Shown here: positions 14,094-23,191 of the stretch, piece after piece
Numbering within the stretch: position 1 is the first letter of the stretch
How the letters are laid out: each line of letters begins with the position of its first letter
Assembly: GCF_000348785.1 (NCBI RefSeq)
Contig: NC_020520.1
Span: 1-64,000 of the forward strand
Source: Ilumatobacter coccineus YM16-304
GTDB taxonomy: Bacteria > Actinomycetota > Acidimicrobiia > Acidimicrobiales > Ilumatobacteraceae
Direction of reading: 5' to 3'
Length of the DNA: 64,000 nt
Program-made: the position numbers and the translations under genes
Notes under the pieces: generated by a model
Told to the model about the DNA's origin: nothing
What the model saw: the letters and a program-made list of their open reading frames with translations, nothing else
The model's database searches: none

Positions 14094-14961
14094 CCTGCCG
14101 ACCCCCATTCGACGAGACCTGCCGCCGTCGTGGTTGCCGGCCGGTTCGATCGTGCGCGTGCCCGATCGCGGCGAGTTCTTCGTCCGGCGTCACCAGCACC
14201 CCGACCCGGCGGCTCCGACCGTGCTGTTGTTGCACGGTTGGACGGCGTCGTCCGATCTGCAGTTCATCGGTGCGTATCGAGCGCTCATGGAGGTCTGCTC
14301 GTTCGTCGGTGTCGACCACCGTGGCCACGGCCGCGGACTGCGGTCGCTGAAGCACTACGAACTCGACGAGGTCGCCGACGACGCGGCGGCCGTGGTTCGC
14401 GAACTCGGGCTGAGCAACGTCATCCCGGTCGGCTACTCGATGGGCGGCCCCATAGCGATGTACGTCGCGCGGCGGCATCCCGACCTCGTGCGCGGCATCG
14501 TCGTGCAGGCGACCGCGTTGGAGTGGAGTGCGACCTTGCGCGAGCGCCTGTCGTGGAAGCTGCTCCCGATCATGGGCGCGGCGTTGCGTTCGTGGACGCA
14601 GCCGTACGTGCTGCGCAAGGCGGTCGAGCGGATGATGACCGACGATGCGGGTCTGGCGCAGCACCGCGACTGGATCATCGCCGAGACCATGCGCGGTGAT
14701 GCGCGCGTGGTGCTGCAAGCCGGCAAGGCGCTCAGTCGACACGACGCACGATCGTGGGCGAGCACCCTCGACGTGCCGGCCGGCTGCCTCGTCACCACGA
14801 AGGATCGGCTCGTCAAGCCGCGCAAGCAGCGCGAACTCGCCGCGGCGCTCGACGCGCACGTGGTCGAGGTGCCGATGGATCACCTCGACGCGCTCGATCT
14901 GCGGTCGGGTTTCGCCGAGGCGACGGTCGAACTGGTGCGCCACGTCGCCGCGCAGCGCTGA
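14086..14961 (+). CDS. Alpha/beta hydrolase
   Basis: The 291-residue protein has the alpha/beta-hydrolase layout. TVLLLHGWTASSD forms the oxyanion region. The nucleophile elbow is GYSMGG (Ser near residue 121), with a late acidic residue in TTKDRLVKP and His in MDHLDAL. The GTG at 14086 has AGGAG six bases upstream and lies inside the end of the preceding gene, so it is the supported start; the longer frame upstream is only shadow. Substrate is unknown; esterase or thioesterase activity is possible. It is in an operon with the preceding dehydrogenase-like gene. Confidence 0.85.
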   Translation: MPDLPTPIRRDLPPSWLPAGSIVRVPDRGEFFVRRHQHPDPAAPTVLLLHGWTASSDLQFIGAYRALMEVCSFVGVDHRGHGRGLRSLKHYELDEVADDAAAVVRELGLSNVIPVGYSMGGPIAMYVARRHPDLVRGIVVQATALEWSATLRERLSWKLLPIMGAALRSWTQPYVLRKAVERMMTDDAGLAQHRDWIIAETMRGDARVVLQAGKALSRHDARSWASTLDVPAGCLVTTKDRLVKPRKQRELAAALDAHVVEVPMDHLDALDLRSGFAEATVELVRHVAAQR

Positions 14962-14969
14962 CTCGCGCT

Positions 14970-15491
14970 TCAGTCCTCGTCGGCCGTGTCGAGCGATGTG
15001 CGCAGAGACCGCACGTCGTCGCTCAACTGCTCCACCACGTCGGTGAGGCGTTCGAGGCGTTCGTCAAAGCTCTCGCCGGTGACCATGTCGGACAGCGACA
15101 GGCGCACGCTGGCGATCTCGCGAGCCAGGAACTCGGTGTCGTTCTGTGTGCGTTCGGCCACGTCTCGATCGGTCTCGGCCATCACGCGGTCACGGCGCTC
15201 CTGGCGTGACTGGGCGAGCAGGATCAGCGGGGCCGCGTAGGCGGCCTGGATCGACAGCACCAGCGTGAGGAGGGTGAACCCGCGTGACCAGGGGTCGAAC
15301 ACCAACCGGTCGGGGGCGAACACGTTGTGCAGGATCCAGACGGTGATGAAGCCCGTCTGGTACACGAGAAATCGGGCGGTGCCGATGAAGTTGGCGATCG
15401 ATTCGGCGAACGAGCCGAACGTGTCGGTGTCGACCTGCACGCCCTGCCAGCGGCGCGACCGAGGAGCGCTGAGGTCTTCGCGGCGCTTCAC
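14970..15491 (-). CDS. DUF1003 membrane protein
   Basis: The 173-residue protein contains two hydrophobic helices (FITVWILHNVF and a later LLTLVLSIQAAYAAPLILLAQSRQ), the hallmark of DUF1003. A hydrophilic C-terminal helical tail (AERTQNDTEFLAREIASV) follows. The function of the family is not established. The GTG start at 15491 overlaps the stop of the upstream MgtE-N/CBS gene (GTGA). The two are adjacent and probably co-transcribed in actinobacteria too, suggesting a shared role in ion homeostasis. Confidence 0.88.
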   Translation of the reverse strand: MKRREDLSAPRSRRWQGVQVDTDTFGSFAESIANFIGTARFLVYQTGFITVWILHNVFAPDRLVFDPWSRGFTLLTLVLSIQAAYAAPLILLAQSRQERRDRVMAETDRDVAERTQNDTEFLAREIASVRLSLSDMVTGESFDERLERLTDVVEQLSDDVRSLRTSLDTADED

Positions 15492-16747
15492 GGAGTGACC
15501 GACCCGGTGCTGCGCGTCGGGCGGTGGCGCTTGCGCCATTCGGTACCGAGCATGCGGTCGATCACGTCGTCGACGGTGACCGCGCCGAGCAGGCGACCGG
15601 CCGCGTCGCACACCGCGACCGCGAGCAGGTCGTAGCTCGCGAGTTGTTCGGCCACTTCGGCGTCGCTCGTGTCGGGCAGCACCGTGGGGCAGTCGTCGAC
15701 GATCTGACGGATCTCCATCGCCGGCGGTTCGCGCAGCAGTCGCTGCATGTGCACCACGCCGAGGAAGCGACCGGTCGGGGTCTTGAACGGTGCCTGGCAC
15801 ACGAAGACCTGCGCCGCGATGCTCACGACCCAGTCGGGGTTGCGGATCTCGGCGAGGGCTTCGGCGACGGTGGCGGTCGGCCCGAGGATGATGACCTCGG
15901 GCGTCATGAGGCCGCCGGCCGTGCCCTCCTCGTACGAGAGGAGTCGTCGCACGACCTCTTCGTCCTCGTCGTCCATCACGTCGAGCATCCGCTCCTGCTG
16001 CGCGTGCGACATCTGACCGAGGAGGTCGGCGAGATCGTCGAACTCCATCTCGTCGAACACGCCGACCAGACGTTCGCGGTCGAGACCTTCGACGATGCGG
16101 ATCTGTTCTTCTTCCGGCAGCTCCTCGAGCACGTCGGCGAGTCGCTCGTCGTCCATGGCGTGCGCGATCTGGCGTCGTTGCGCGTCGGGCAGCTTGCGCA
16201 CGACGGCGGCGACCTCGGCCGGGTGGAAGTCGCGCAGGCGCGCTGCTTCGGCTTCCATTGCGGTCGGGCTGTCGAAGAGCCCGGGCAGCTCGCTGGCGTC
16301 GGCGAGGCGATACGTCGGTCGCCGACCGATGCCACCGCGGCGCGAGAGTCGGACCTTGTCGATCTCCCACCAGGTCGAGCGCCCGTCGCCGGCCTGCAGC
16401 AGGCCGACATCGCTCACCGTTTCGGTGCCGATGCGTCGGTCGATCAGCTCGGCGTTGATGAGCACTTCACCCGGCCGCGGTTTGAACGGGTTGAGGTCGA
16501 CGTCCCAGCTGCGCAGGCGCGCCCCGTCGCTGTTGAGCTCTTCGACGCGGTTGGCGTTGACGAAGATGCGGCGACGCTGGCTGCTGGCCACGAACCCGAC
16601 GATGCGTGGAGCGACGGCCGGCTGCCCTCGAGACGCCGGGCGACCGGGGATGGCGACGAGGTCTTCGATTTGACCGATCGGCGATCCACCCGCGTCGAGG
16701 AGCGGCAGGCGCATCACTCTGAACGCGTAGATCAGTTCGCCGGCCAT
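15488..16747 (-). CDS. MgtE N-terminal and CBS domain protein, no membrane domain
   Basis: The 419-residue protein has three parts. An N-terminal beta-rich region covers about residues 1-150 (PRC-barrel-like by appearance). An MgtE N domain follows at about 190-285, with AEVAAVVRKLPDAQRR and the repeat LADVLEELPEEEQ. A pair of CBS domains occupies about 290-410 (YEEGTAGGLMTPEVI, VTVDDVIDRML). The MgtE transmembrane domain is absent, so this is a soluble Mg2+ or nucleotide sensor rather than a channel. It resembles the mycobacterial MgtE-like protein without pores. DUF1003 follows with an overlapping start, which suggests a functional pair. Confidence 0.85.
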   Translation of the reverse strand: MAGELIYAFRVMRLPLLDAGGSPIGQIEDLVAIPGRPASRGQPAVAPRIVGFVASSQRRRIFVNANRVEELNSDGARLRSWDVDLNPFKPRPGEVLINAELIDRRIGTETVSDVGLLQAGDGRSTWWEIDKVRLSRRGGIGRRPTYRLADASELPGLFDSPTAMEAEAARLRDFHPAEVAAVVRKLPDAQRRQIAHAMDDERLADVLEELPEEEQIRIVEGLDRERLVGVFDEMEFDDLADLLGQMSHAQQERMLDVMDDEDEEVVRRLLSYEEGTAGGLMTPEVIILGPTATVAEALAEIRNPDWVVSIAAQVFVCQAPFKTPTGRFLGVVHMQRLLREPPAMEIRQIVDDCPTVLPDTSDAEVAEQLASYDLLAVAVCDAAGRLLGAVTVDDVIDRMLGTEWRKRHRPTRSTGSVTP

Positions 16748-16820
16748 GGCCGTCAGGGTACTTCCAGTGTCAGACCGCGACGGTCACGCTTCGAACAGTA
16801 ACTCCGCGTTCACGTGCTGG

Positions 16821-18950
16821 TCAGGAGCGCTGTGCGGCGCCGCGGACCTCGACGAGCGTGTCGGAGTACGCCACGCCGCCGCCCCAGTCGGTGAGCGTGT
16901 CGCTCGTGAGGCTGTTGGCGACCTTGCCGTCGACGTGATGCTGACGCCACCACCCGAACGGCACGGCGACCACGCCGGGGCGAACCCGCTCGGTGATACG
17001 AACGGGTACGTCGAGGCTCGATCGGTCGTTGTGCACGGTCGCCAGGTCGCCGTCGGCCAAGCCGCGAGCGGTTGCGTCGGTCGCGTTCATCTCGACGAAC
17101 GGACCACCTTCGGCCGGGCCGTGCTTCGGGAGGTGGGCGTAGCCCGAGTTGAGGAATCGGCTGTGGTGCTTCGGCGTGAGGAGTTGCAGGGGGAATCGTG
17201 CGGCGAGCTCGGCGTCGCCATCGGGGCCCTCGGCGGGAGGAACGTAGGTGGGGACGCGCGGCTGGCCGAGCGATTCGAGCTGGTCGGACGCGAACTCGAC
17301 GCGCCCACTCGGCGTCGGGAACGGGGTCGCGCCGCCGGGGTCGCCGTAGGGGCGACCGTCGTCGGGGTAGGGCGCACGCTGCCACTTCTCGGCCCGCAGC
17401 CGCTCGATGTCGATGGTCGGGAGCGCATCGCTGAGCAGGGTCTCGTCGTCGGCGAACAGCTCGGGCTCGGTGTAGCCCATCGCGGCGGCGAGGCGTCGGA
17501 ACAGTTCGGTGTTCGACACCGACTCCCCGGCCGGGGGGATCGCCGCTTCGTTGTAGGCCACCCACAGGTGCCCCCAGGGGAACACGACGTCGTCGGCTTC
17601 GATCTGGGTGGTGGCCGGGAGGACGATGTCGGCGTAGCGCGCGGTCTCGGTGAGGAACTGCTCGTGGACGACGGTGTAGAGGTCGTCGCGGGCCAGACCC
17701 TGTTCGACGAGGTCGGCGTTGGGGACGACGACGACCGGGTTGGCGTTCCACACGATCAGCGCATGGATCGGCGGGCCGTCGCCGAGGTCGTCGTCGGTGC
17801 CGGTGAGGACGGTGCCGAGACGGCTCATGTTGGTCTGCCGCGGAAACCACGGCGCACCGTCGGCGTCGGTGATCGGAATCAGCTCGGGTTTGGTGAGGGC
17901 GTGCATGTCGATCTGACCCTCGGTCCAGAACCCGACGCTGCGCGAGAAGCCGCCGCCGCGATCCCGCCACGCACCGGTGAGCGCGGGAAGGCATGCGAGC
18001 GTGCGGAAGAACATCGCCCCGTTCTCGTGGTGCTCGGCCCCGATCAGCGTGCGGATCGCGGTGGGGCGCGTCGACGCGACATCGATCGCGAGCTGCTCGA
18101 TGATCTCCGCGTCGACGCCGGTGGCTTCGGCTGCACGCTGCGGCGTCCAGTCGGCGACCGCCGCTCGGAGTTCGTCGAAGCCGGTGGTGTGCGCGGCGAC
18201 CCAGTCGGCGTCGTGCAGGTCGCGCTCGATGATGACGTGCATCATCGCCAGCATCATCGCGATGTCGGTGCCGGGCCGGGGCTGGATGAACACGTCGCCG
18301 GCAGCCGGGTCGACCGCCTCGGCGGTGAGCGTGCGGATCGGGTCGATCACCACGAGCCGAGCGCCCTGGGCGCGGGCCGTTTCTATGGTCGGCCACAGGT
18401 GCCGGTTGGTGAGACGCGTGTTGGTCGCCCACAGGACGATCAGCTTGGAGTGCACCATCTCGGTGGCTTCGAGGCTGGCCCCCGACCCGTTGGTCATCGT
18501 CGTTCCCGCACCGACCGTGACTCCGCAGATCGCTCGCTCGAGTCGGGTCGCGCCCATCCGGTTGAAGAAGCGGCCACCCGAACCGAACATCGACAGCAGG
18601 CTCTGGTTGCCGGCGTCGGAGTACGGCATCACGGCTTCCGGACCGTGCTCGTCGATCACGCGATGCAGGTTGGTGGCGATGTCGGCGAGCGCGTCGTCCC
18701 AGCTGATCTGCTCGAACTGGCCCGAACCCTTCGGGCCGACGCGGCGCATCGGGTGCAGGAGGCGTTGCGGGCTGTAGACGCGGTCGAGGAATCGGTTGAC
18801 CTTCGGGCACAGCTCGCCCTGGGAGAACGGGTGCTCGGGTGTGCCGCGGAGCTTCACCGCGACGGGCTCGCTGCCGGAGTCGTCGACGGTCACCGTCCAC
18901 CCGCACGAGTCGGGGCAGTCGTGGTGGCAGGCGCCGTGGACGGTGCGCAT
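16821..18950 (-). CDS. Molybdopterin-dependent oxidoreductase
   Basis: The protein belongs to the bis-MGD molybdenum/tungsten oxidoreductase family. An N-terminal [4Fe-4S] cluster motif, CHHDCPDSC with CPK further on, is followed by SWDDALADIA. The catalytic and MGD-binding domains carry MPYSDAGNQ and IVWNANPVV. The C-terminal molydopterin-dinucleotide-binding domain has LLTPKHHSRFLNSGY. The ATG at 18950 has AGGA well placed (AGGAACCCACG); an in-frame ATG at 18977 is an alternative, giving 709 or 718 residues. No electron-transfer partner subunits are adjacent, so substrate (nitrate, formate, sulfoxide or other) cannot be assigned. It is divergent from the phosphatase gene. Confidence 0.88.
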   Translation of the reverse strand: MRTVHGACHHDCPDSCGWTVTVDDSGSEPVAVKLRGTPEHPFSQGELCPKVNRFLDRVYSPQRLLHPMRRVGPKGSGQFEQISWDDALADIATNLHRVIDEHGPEAVMPYSDAGNQSLLSMFGSGGRFFNRMGATRLERAICGVTVGAGTTMTNGSGASLEATEMVHSKLIVLWATNTRLTNRHLWPTIETARAQGARLVVIDPIRTLTAEAVDPAAGDVFIQPRPGTDIAMMLAMMHVIIERDLHDADWVAAHTTGFDELRAAVADWTPQRAAEATGVDAEIIEQLAIDVASTRPTAIRTLIGAEHHENGAMFFRTLACLPALTGAWRDRGGGFSRSVGFWTEGQIDMHALTKPELIPITDADGAPWFPRQTNMSRLGTVLTGTDDDLGDGPPIHALIVWNANPVVVVPNADLVEQGLARDDLYTVVHEQFLTETARYADIVLPATTQIEADDVVFPWGHLWVAYNEAAIPPAGESVSNTELFRRLAAAMGYTEPELFADDETLLSDALPTIDIERLRAEKWQRAPYPDDGRPYGDPGGATPFPTPSGRVEFASDQLESLGQPRVPTYVPPAEGPDGDAELAARFPLQLLTPKHHSRFLNSGYAHLPKHGPAEGGPFVEMNATDATARGLADGDLATVHNDRSSLDVPVRITERVRPGVVAVPFGWWRQHHVDGKVANSLTSDTLTDWGGGVAYSDTLVEVRGAAQRS

Positions 18951-19119
18951 CGTGGGTTCCTGCTCGGCGAGCGTCATGCGTCCAGCGTACGGACGGCCGT
19001 GGCTCGCCGTCAGCGGATTCCGGTCATGCAACCACGTCATACGGGCTCGCGAGCCGGGTCGCGATTCGGCTCGCGATTCGGCTTGTGGTGCGCTGCGGGG
19101 CCTCTGACATGCTGGACCG

Positions 19120-19824
19120 ATGGCCACCACTGACCAGTCCGCATCGCCCGACGCCGCTCCGACCCGAATCGTGTTGATCCGTCACGGTGAGTCGGCGTCC
19201 AATGCGGGCCGCTGGATCTCGGGGCTCGAGACGTGTGGCGGCCTCACCGATCTGGGGGTGGCACAGGCCGAAGCGCTGCGGGGCCGTCTCGCTGCCGACC
19301 CTGATCTGCGCCCCGATGCGATCCTGGTCAGCACGATGCGGCGAGCGGTGCACACCGCCGAGATCATCGCCGAACCGCACGGCATGGTGCCCCAGCAGCA
19401 CGCCGACCTGATCGAGCGAACGTCGGGTGAGGCGGAGGGGCTCACGGTCGAGGAGTACACCGAGAAGTACGGCATCGCTCCGTGGACCGACTGGGAGAAC
19501 CCGCTGTCGCCGGGCGGAGAATCGGGTGACGAGTTCGCGTCGCGGGTGTTCTCGGCGACCGATCGCGTGGTCGGCGAGCACCGCGGCAAGACCGTGTGGG
19601 TGGTGTGCCACGGTGGCGTGATCATGATCAGCGCGGCTCGACGTTGGCCGGTGGCATCCGAAGCCACGTCGATCGCTGCCTTGCCGGTGGTGAGCCCGAT
19701 CAACACCTCGGTGTCGGAGTGGTTGGTCGACCCGGCGGGTCTGTGGCGAATGGCCCGCTACAACGACCACACGCACCTCGTCGGCGTCACCCCCGTCGAC
19801 CCCCAGGCCCCCGCCGCCCTCTGA
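19120..19824 (+). CDS. Histidine phosphatase family protein
   Basis: The 234-residue protein carries the phosphoglycerate-mutase-like signature LIRHGESASNAGRW near residue 19; the His of RHG is the phosphorylated nucleophile. Further motifs are LTDLGVAQAEALRGRL, STMRRAVHTAE (second Arg pocket), and the C-terminal VCHGGVIM. It is likely a phosphomonoesterase of unknown substrate; cobalamin-pathway or phosphoglycerate mutase roles are not supported by neighbours. It ends 11 bases before a 36-bp tandem repeat array and is convergent with the NUDIX gene. Confidence 0.87.
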   Translation: MATTDQSASPDAAPTRIVLIRHGESASNAGRWISGLETCGGLTDLGVAQAEALRGRLAADPDLRPDAILVSTMRRAVHTAEIIAEPHGMVPQQHADLIERTSGEAEGLTVEEYTEKYGIAPWTDWENPLSPGGESGDEFASRVFSATDRVVGEHRGKTVWVVCHGGVIMISAARRWPVASEATSIAALPVVSPINTSVSEWLVDPAGLWRMARYNDHTHLVGVTPVDPQAPAAL

Positions 19825-19835
19825 CCCCCCCGCCA

Positions 19836-20159
19836 AGGGTGATTTTTGCCCAGGCCAAATGTGTACGCGTGAGGGTGATTCTTGCCCAGGCCAGATGTGT
19901 ACGCGTGAGGGTGATTTTTGCCCAGGCCAGATGTGTACGCGTGGGGGTGATTTTTGCCCAGGCCAGATGTGTACGCGTGGGGGTGATTTTTGCTCAGGCC
20001 AGATGTGTACGCGTGGGGGTGATTTTTGCCCAGGCTCGTTGTGTACGCGTGGGGGTGATTTTTGCCCAGGCTCGTTGTGTACGCGTGGGGGTGATTTTTG
20101 GCCAGGCTCGTTGTGTGCGCGTGGGGGTGATTTTTGGCCTGGCTCGATGTGGGCGTCAG
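19836..20159. repeat. 36-bp tandem repeat array, nine units
   Basis: Nine consecutive units of exactly 36 bases start at 19836 and follow the pattern (A/G)GGGTGATTTTTGCCCAG then GC(C/T)..GTGTACGCGTG. Units 2-5 carry CAGAT after GC; units 6-8 carry TCGTT. The ninth is degenerate and ends GGCGTCAG, where TCA is the stop codon of the reverse-strand NUDIX gene at 20156. The period is divisible by three, so several frames stay open across it. There are no unique spacers, so it is not a CRISPR. It fills the gap between two convergent genes. Confidence 0.95.
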
Positions 20160-20692
20160 GTGGTGGGGGATGGGGTTTCGACGATGGGGCGGAGGTGGGG
20201 CCACGCTGCTGCGAAACCTGCGTGCAGGGGGAGACGCTCGACGTCGTCGGGCGTGAACCAGCCGACCGCGTCGGTCTCGAAGTTCATCGAGTTGCCGAAA
20301 CGCTCGGTGACCTCGACGACGATCGTGATGTACGACCAGTCGGTCGCCGGAACGAACGCGTACTCACCGAGCAGTTTCGTGCCACCCGGCGGCAGTTCGC
20401 CCACTTCCTCCGTCGCCTCGCGCAGCGCACCTTCATACGGCGTCTCACCCTCGTCGAGCGCGCCACCGGCACACGACCACGTGCCGCCCTCGTGTGCCAT
20501 CGCCGACCGCTTCTGCAACATCACGACCGGGCCGTCGGCCTCGCGCACGACGAACACGACGCCCGCCGCGCCGAACACGCCCCAGCGGACGTGTCCGTCG
20601 CTGCATCGCATGAATCCATCGCCGGTCCGTCGCTGCATGAGGTCACTGTTGCCGATGAGCACCGCCTCGCGCCAACGGGGAAGTGAGAGCAC
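20156..20692 (-). CDS. NUDIX hydrolase
   Basis: NUDIX enzymes cleave nucleoside diphosphates linked to other groups. The 178-residue product has an almost complete Nudix box near residues 76-98, GGALDEGETPYEGALREATEEVG. The RWGVFGAAGVVFVV strand lies ahead and a VGWFTPDDVERLPLH C-terminal element follows. The start is uncertain: the GTG at 20692 gives the longest form, but ATGs at 20638 and 20611 lie nearer the conserved core. The substrate is unknown. The gene ends exactly inside the last unit of the 36-bp array. Confidence 0.85.
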   Translation of the reverse strand: MLSLPRWREAVLIGNSDLMQRRTGDGFMRCSDGHVRWGVFGAAGVVFVVREADGPVVMLQKRSAMAHEGGTWSCAGGALDEGETPYEGALREATEEVGELPPGGTKLLGEYAFVPATDWSYITIVVEVTERFGNSMNFETDAVGWFTPDDVERLPLHAGFAAAWPHLRPIVETPSPTT

Positions 20693-20791
20693 CGGGACAG
20701 CGATCGATCACCTGCATAATGTGCCCGCCGTGCAGTACCAGGTCGAGAGCGCGAACAACCGCTCCTCCCAGCCCGGCGAGGAGGTGACGAG

Positions 20792-21616
20792 ATGGCGATC
20801 GTCTATGGCCTGCTGACCTCGTTGTCGATCGGCCTCGCCGACCTGTTCGGCCGCCGGGTCGTCAACGCACGAGGTCCGATCGCCGCCGGAGTCGCACTGC
20901 AGTTCGTGGCGATCTTCACGTCGATCGCCGCGCTGTTCGTCGTCGACAGTTCGTTCGGTGTCGGTGACTTCGCCATCGGGCTGGCCTCAGGACTCGGTCT
21001 CGGCGTCGGGCTGTGGGCCTACTTCAGCGGTCTGCGCCGATCGTCGTCGGCGGTCGTCGCACCGCTCGTCGCCACGCTGTCGGCGGTGATCCCCTTCGGG
21101 TACGCGGTCGTTCGAGGTGCCGACCCGACGCTGATCGCGCTGCTCGGAGCGATCGTGGCGGTCGGTGGTCTGGTCGTGATCACGATGGGCGGTGGACGCG
21201 TCGAGCACCTTCGTGACGGCATCCGCTGGGGAATGATCTCGGGCCTCGGCTACGGCTTCGGGCTGAGCATCGTGATCGAAGCGTCGGAGTCGAGCGGATC
21301 GTGGCCCGCCGTGGCCCAGCGTGTGTCGGCGTTCGCGTTGATGATCGCCGTCGCCCGGTCACGGTCGGCGACCATCGTCCCGCCGCAAGGGCTGCGGGCC
21401 GCGGCGCTGATCGCCGGCATGTTGGCAGGCGGCTCGACGATCTTCTTCCTGCTCGGCGTGCAGGCGGGCGCGACCTCGGCAGTGGTGACCGCATCGCTGT
21501 TCCCGGCGGTCAGCGTGGTGGTCGGACGGTTCGTGTATCGAGACGACGTCGAGCCCCGTCAGATCGCCGGCCTCGGGATCGTGCTGCTCGGCGTGATCTT
21601 CGTCGCCACCGGCTGA
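20792..21616 (+). CDS. EamA/DMT-family transporter
   Basis: The 274-residue protein is almost entirely hydrophobic with about ten predicted helices. Two five-helix halves resemble each other (GLRRSSSAVVAPLVAT and VQAGATSAVVTASLFP). The RRSSSAVVAPL and SLFPAVSVVVGRF segments with Pro are typical of EamA drug/metabolite exporters. The ATG at 20792 follows a GGAGG-type site (GAGGAGGTGACGAG). The transported compound is unknown, and no linked biosynthesis genes suggest one. Confidence 0.83.
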   Translation: MAIVYGLLTSLSIGLADLFGRRVVNARGPIAAGVALQFVAIFTSIAALFVVDSSFGVGDFAIGLASGLGLGVGLWAYFSGLRRSSSAVVAPLVATLSAVIPFGYAVVRGADPTLIALLGAIVAVGGLVVITMGGGRVEHLRDGIRWGMISGLGYGFGLSIVIEASESSGSWPAVAQRVSAFALMIAVARSRSATIVPPQGLRAAALIAGMLAGGSTIFFLLGVQAGATSAVVTASLFPAVSVVVGRFVYRDDVEPRQIAGLGIVLLGVIFVATG

Positions 21617-21721
21617 CGGCCCGTCAGCCCGGTTGCATCGGCCCAGTCGTGTCGGCTCGCCGGCGGGGGAGTGCGCAACCGACGGGAAGCAATCCGGGCC
21701 ACGATGGGTTAGACACCGGTT

Positions 21722-23149
21722 GTGAGCGAGAACGCAACCAACACCGAAACCGAGTCCGACGATGCGATCGATCGTGGCGAGGTCTTCGACCTGATCATCA
21801 TCGGCTCGGGTTCGGGCAACTCGATTCCCGAGTACTTCGACGACTGGAAGATCGCCATCGTCGAGCGCGGCGTGTACGGCGGCACCTGCCTCAACGTCGG
21901 GTGCATCCCCTCGAAGATGTTCGTGCTCCCGGCCGACAAGGCGGTCGATGCGCAGACGTCGGCGAAGCTCAACATCGACACGCAGTTCAACGGTGCTGAT
22001 TTCGCGGCGCTCCGCGACCGCGTGTTCGGCCGCATCGACTCGATTTCGGAAGGCGGACGCGACTACCGGGCGAACGGCTCGCCGAACATCACGTTGTTCG
22101 AAGGCACGGCGCGATTCACCGGCGACAAGGTGTTCGAGGTGGCGATGAACGACGGCACCGACCTGGTCACGATCAGCGCGTCGAAGGTGTTGATCGCGGC
22201 CGGTGCGCGCCCGGTCACCCCGCCGATCCCCGGTCTCGTCGAGACCGGATTCCACACGTCCGACACGATCATGCGCCTCGACGCGCTGCCCGATCGCCTC
22301 GGCATCATCGGCGGCGGCTTCATCGCCGTCGAGATGGGGCACGTGTTCTCCGGCCTCGGATCGAAGGTGACGTTGATGAACCGCTCGGAGGGCGTACTGC
22401 GCGGTTTCGACCACGAGATCAGCGAGCGCTTCGCCGAGGTGTTCGGCGAGCGTGTCGACCTGCGCTACGGCCACGTGCCGACCCAGGTGTCGCGGCTCGA
22501 CGACGGTTCGATCGAGATCATCGTCGGTGGAGAATCGGTGATCGTCGACGAGTTGCTCGTGGCGACCGGGCGTGAACCCAACAGCGACCTGCTCGAAGTG
22601 CGCGCCGGCGGCCTCACGTGCCACGACCGCGGCACGATCGACGTCGACGACACCATGGCGACCAACGTCGAGGGCGTGTGGGCCATCGGCGACATCGCCA
22701 ACAACTACCAGCTCAAGCACCTCGCGAACGCCGAGGCGAAGGTGGCGTTCTGGAACATCGCGCACAGCGACCAGGAGCCGCGCCGCCAGAGCTACAAGGC
22801 GGTGCCGAGTGCCGTGTTCTCCAACCCGCAGGTGGCGCACGTCGGGCTCACCGAGCAGCAAGCGATCGACCAGGGCATTCCGCACAAGGTCGGCAAGCGT
22901 GACTACGCCGGCACCGCGTACGGCTGGGCACTGGTCGACGAGACGTCGTTCGCGAAGGTGATCGTCAACACCGAGACCGGCCTCATCATCGGCGCGCACA
23001 TCATCGGTCCGCAGGCGGCGACGCTCATCCAGCCGATCATCCAGGCGATGGAGCTCGACACGCCGGCCGCCACGATCGCCCACGACGTGTTCTACATTCA
23101 CCCGGCGCTCACCGAAGTCGTCGAGAACGCCATCCTCGAAGCCCTTTGA
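21722..23149 (+). CDS. mtr: Mycothione reductase
   Basis: This 475-residue flavoprotein keeps mycothiol reduced, using NADPH and FAD. It shows FDLIIIGSGSGNSI (FAD binding) near residue 20 and the redox CxxxxC, GGTCLNVGCIPSKMF, near 57. An NADPH motif, GIIGGGFIAVEMGHVF, lies near 196 and the catalytic C-terminal HPALTEVVENAI at the end. The GSGSGNS form and short loop after CIPSKM match mycothione reductase rather than glutathione reductase or lipoamide dehydrogenase. Its presence implies the cell makes mycothiol, which supports an actinobacterial host. Start GTG is at 21722. Confidence 0.9.
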   Translation: MSENATNTETESDDAIDRGEVFDLIIIGSGSGNSIPEYFDDWKIAIVERGVYGGTCLNVGCIPSKMFVLPADKAVDAQTSAKLNIDTQFNGADFAALRDRVFGRIDSISEGGRDYRANGSPNITLFEGTARFTGDKVFEVAMNDGTDLVTISASKVLIAAGARPVTPPIPGLVETGFHTSDTIMRLDALPDRLGIIGGGFIAVEMGHVFSGLGSKVTLMNRSEGVLRGFDHEISERFAEVFGERVDLRYGHVPTQVSRLDDGSIEIIVGGESVIVDELLVATGREPNSDLLEVRAGGLTCHDRGTIDVDDTMATNVEGVWAIGDIANNYQLKHLANAEAKVAFWNIAHSDQEPRRQSYKAVPSAVFSNPQVAHVGLTEQQAIDQGIPHKVGKRDYAGTAYGWALVDETSFAKVIVNTETGLIIGAHIIGPQAATLIQPIIQAMELDTPAATIAHDVFYIHPALTEVVENAILEAL

Positions 23150-23191
23150 ACCGACGCTCCGCCGCAGCTGCACACGCGGCCCGATCGTTTG

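Noticed and set aside
19836-20159. CRISPR array
   Set aside because: The 36-bp units are contiguous with no unique spacers and there are no cas genes.
19596-20816. Long open frames through the 36-bp arrays on both strands (for example frames reading VIFAQARCVRVG or GKNHPHAYTSGL repeatedly)
   Set aside because: The repeat period is divisible by three and contains no stops in several frames, so open frames arise by structure alone; no start or ribosome site supports them and the repeats lie between convergent genes.
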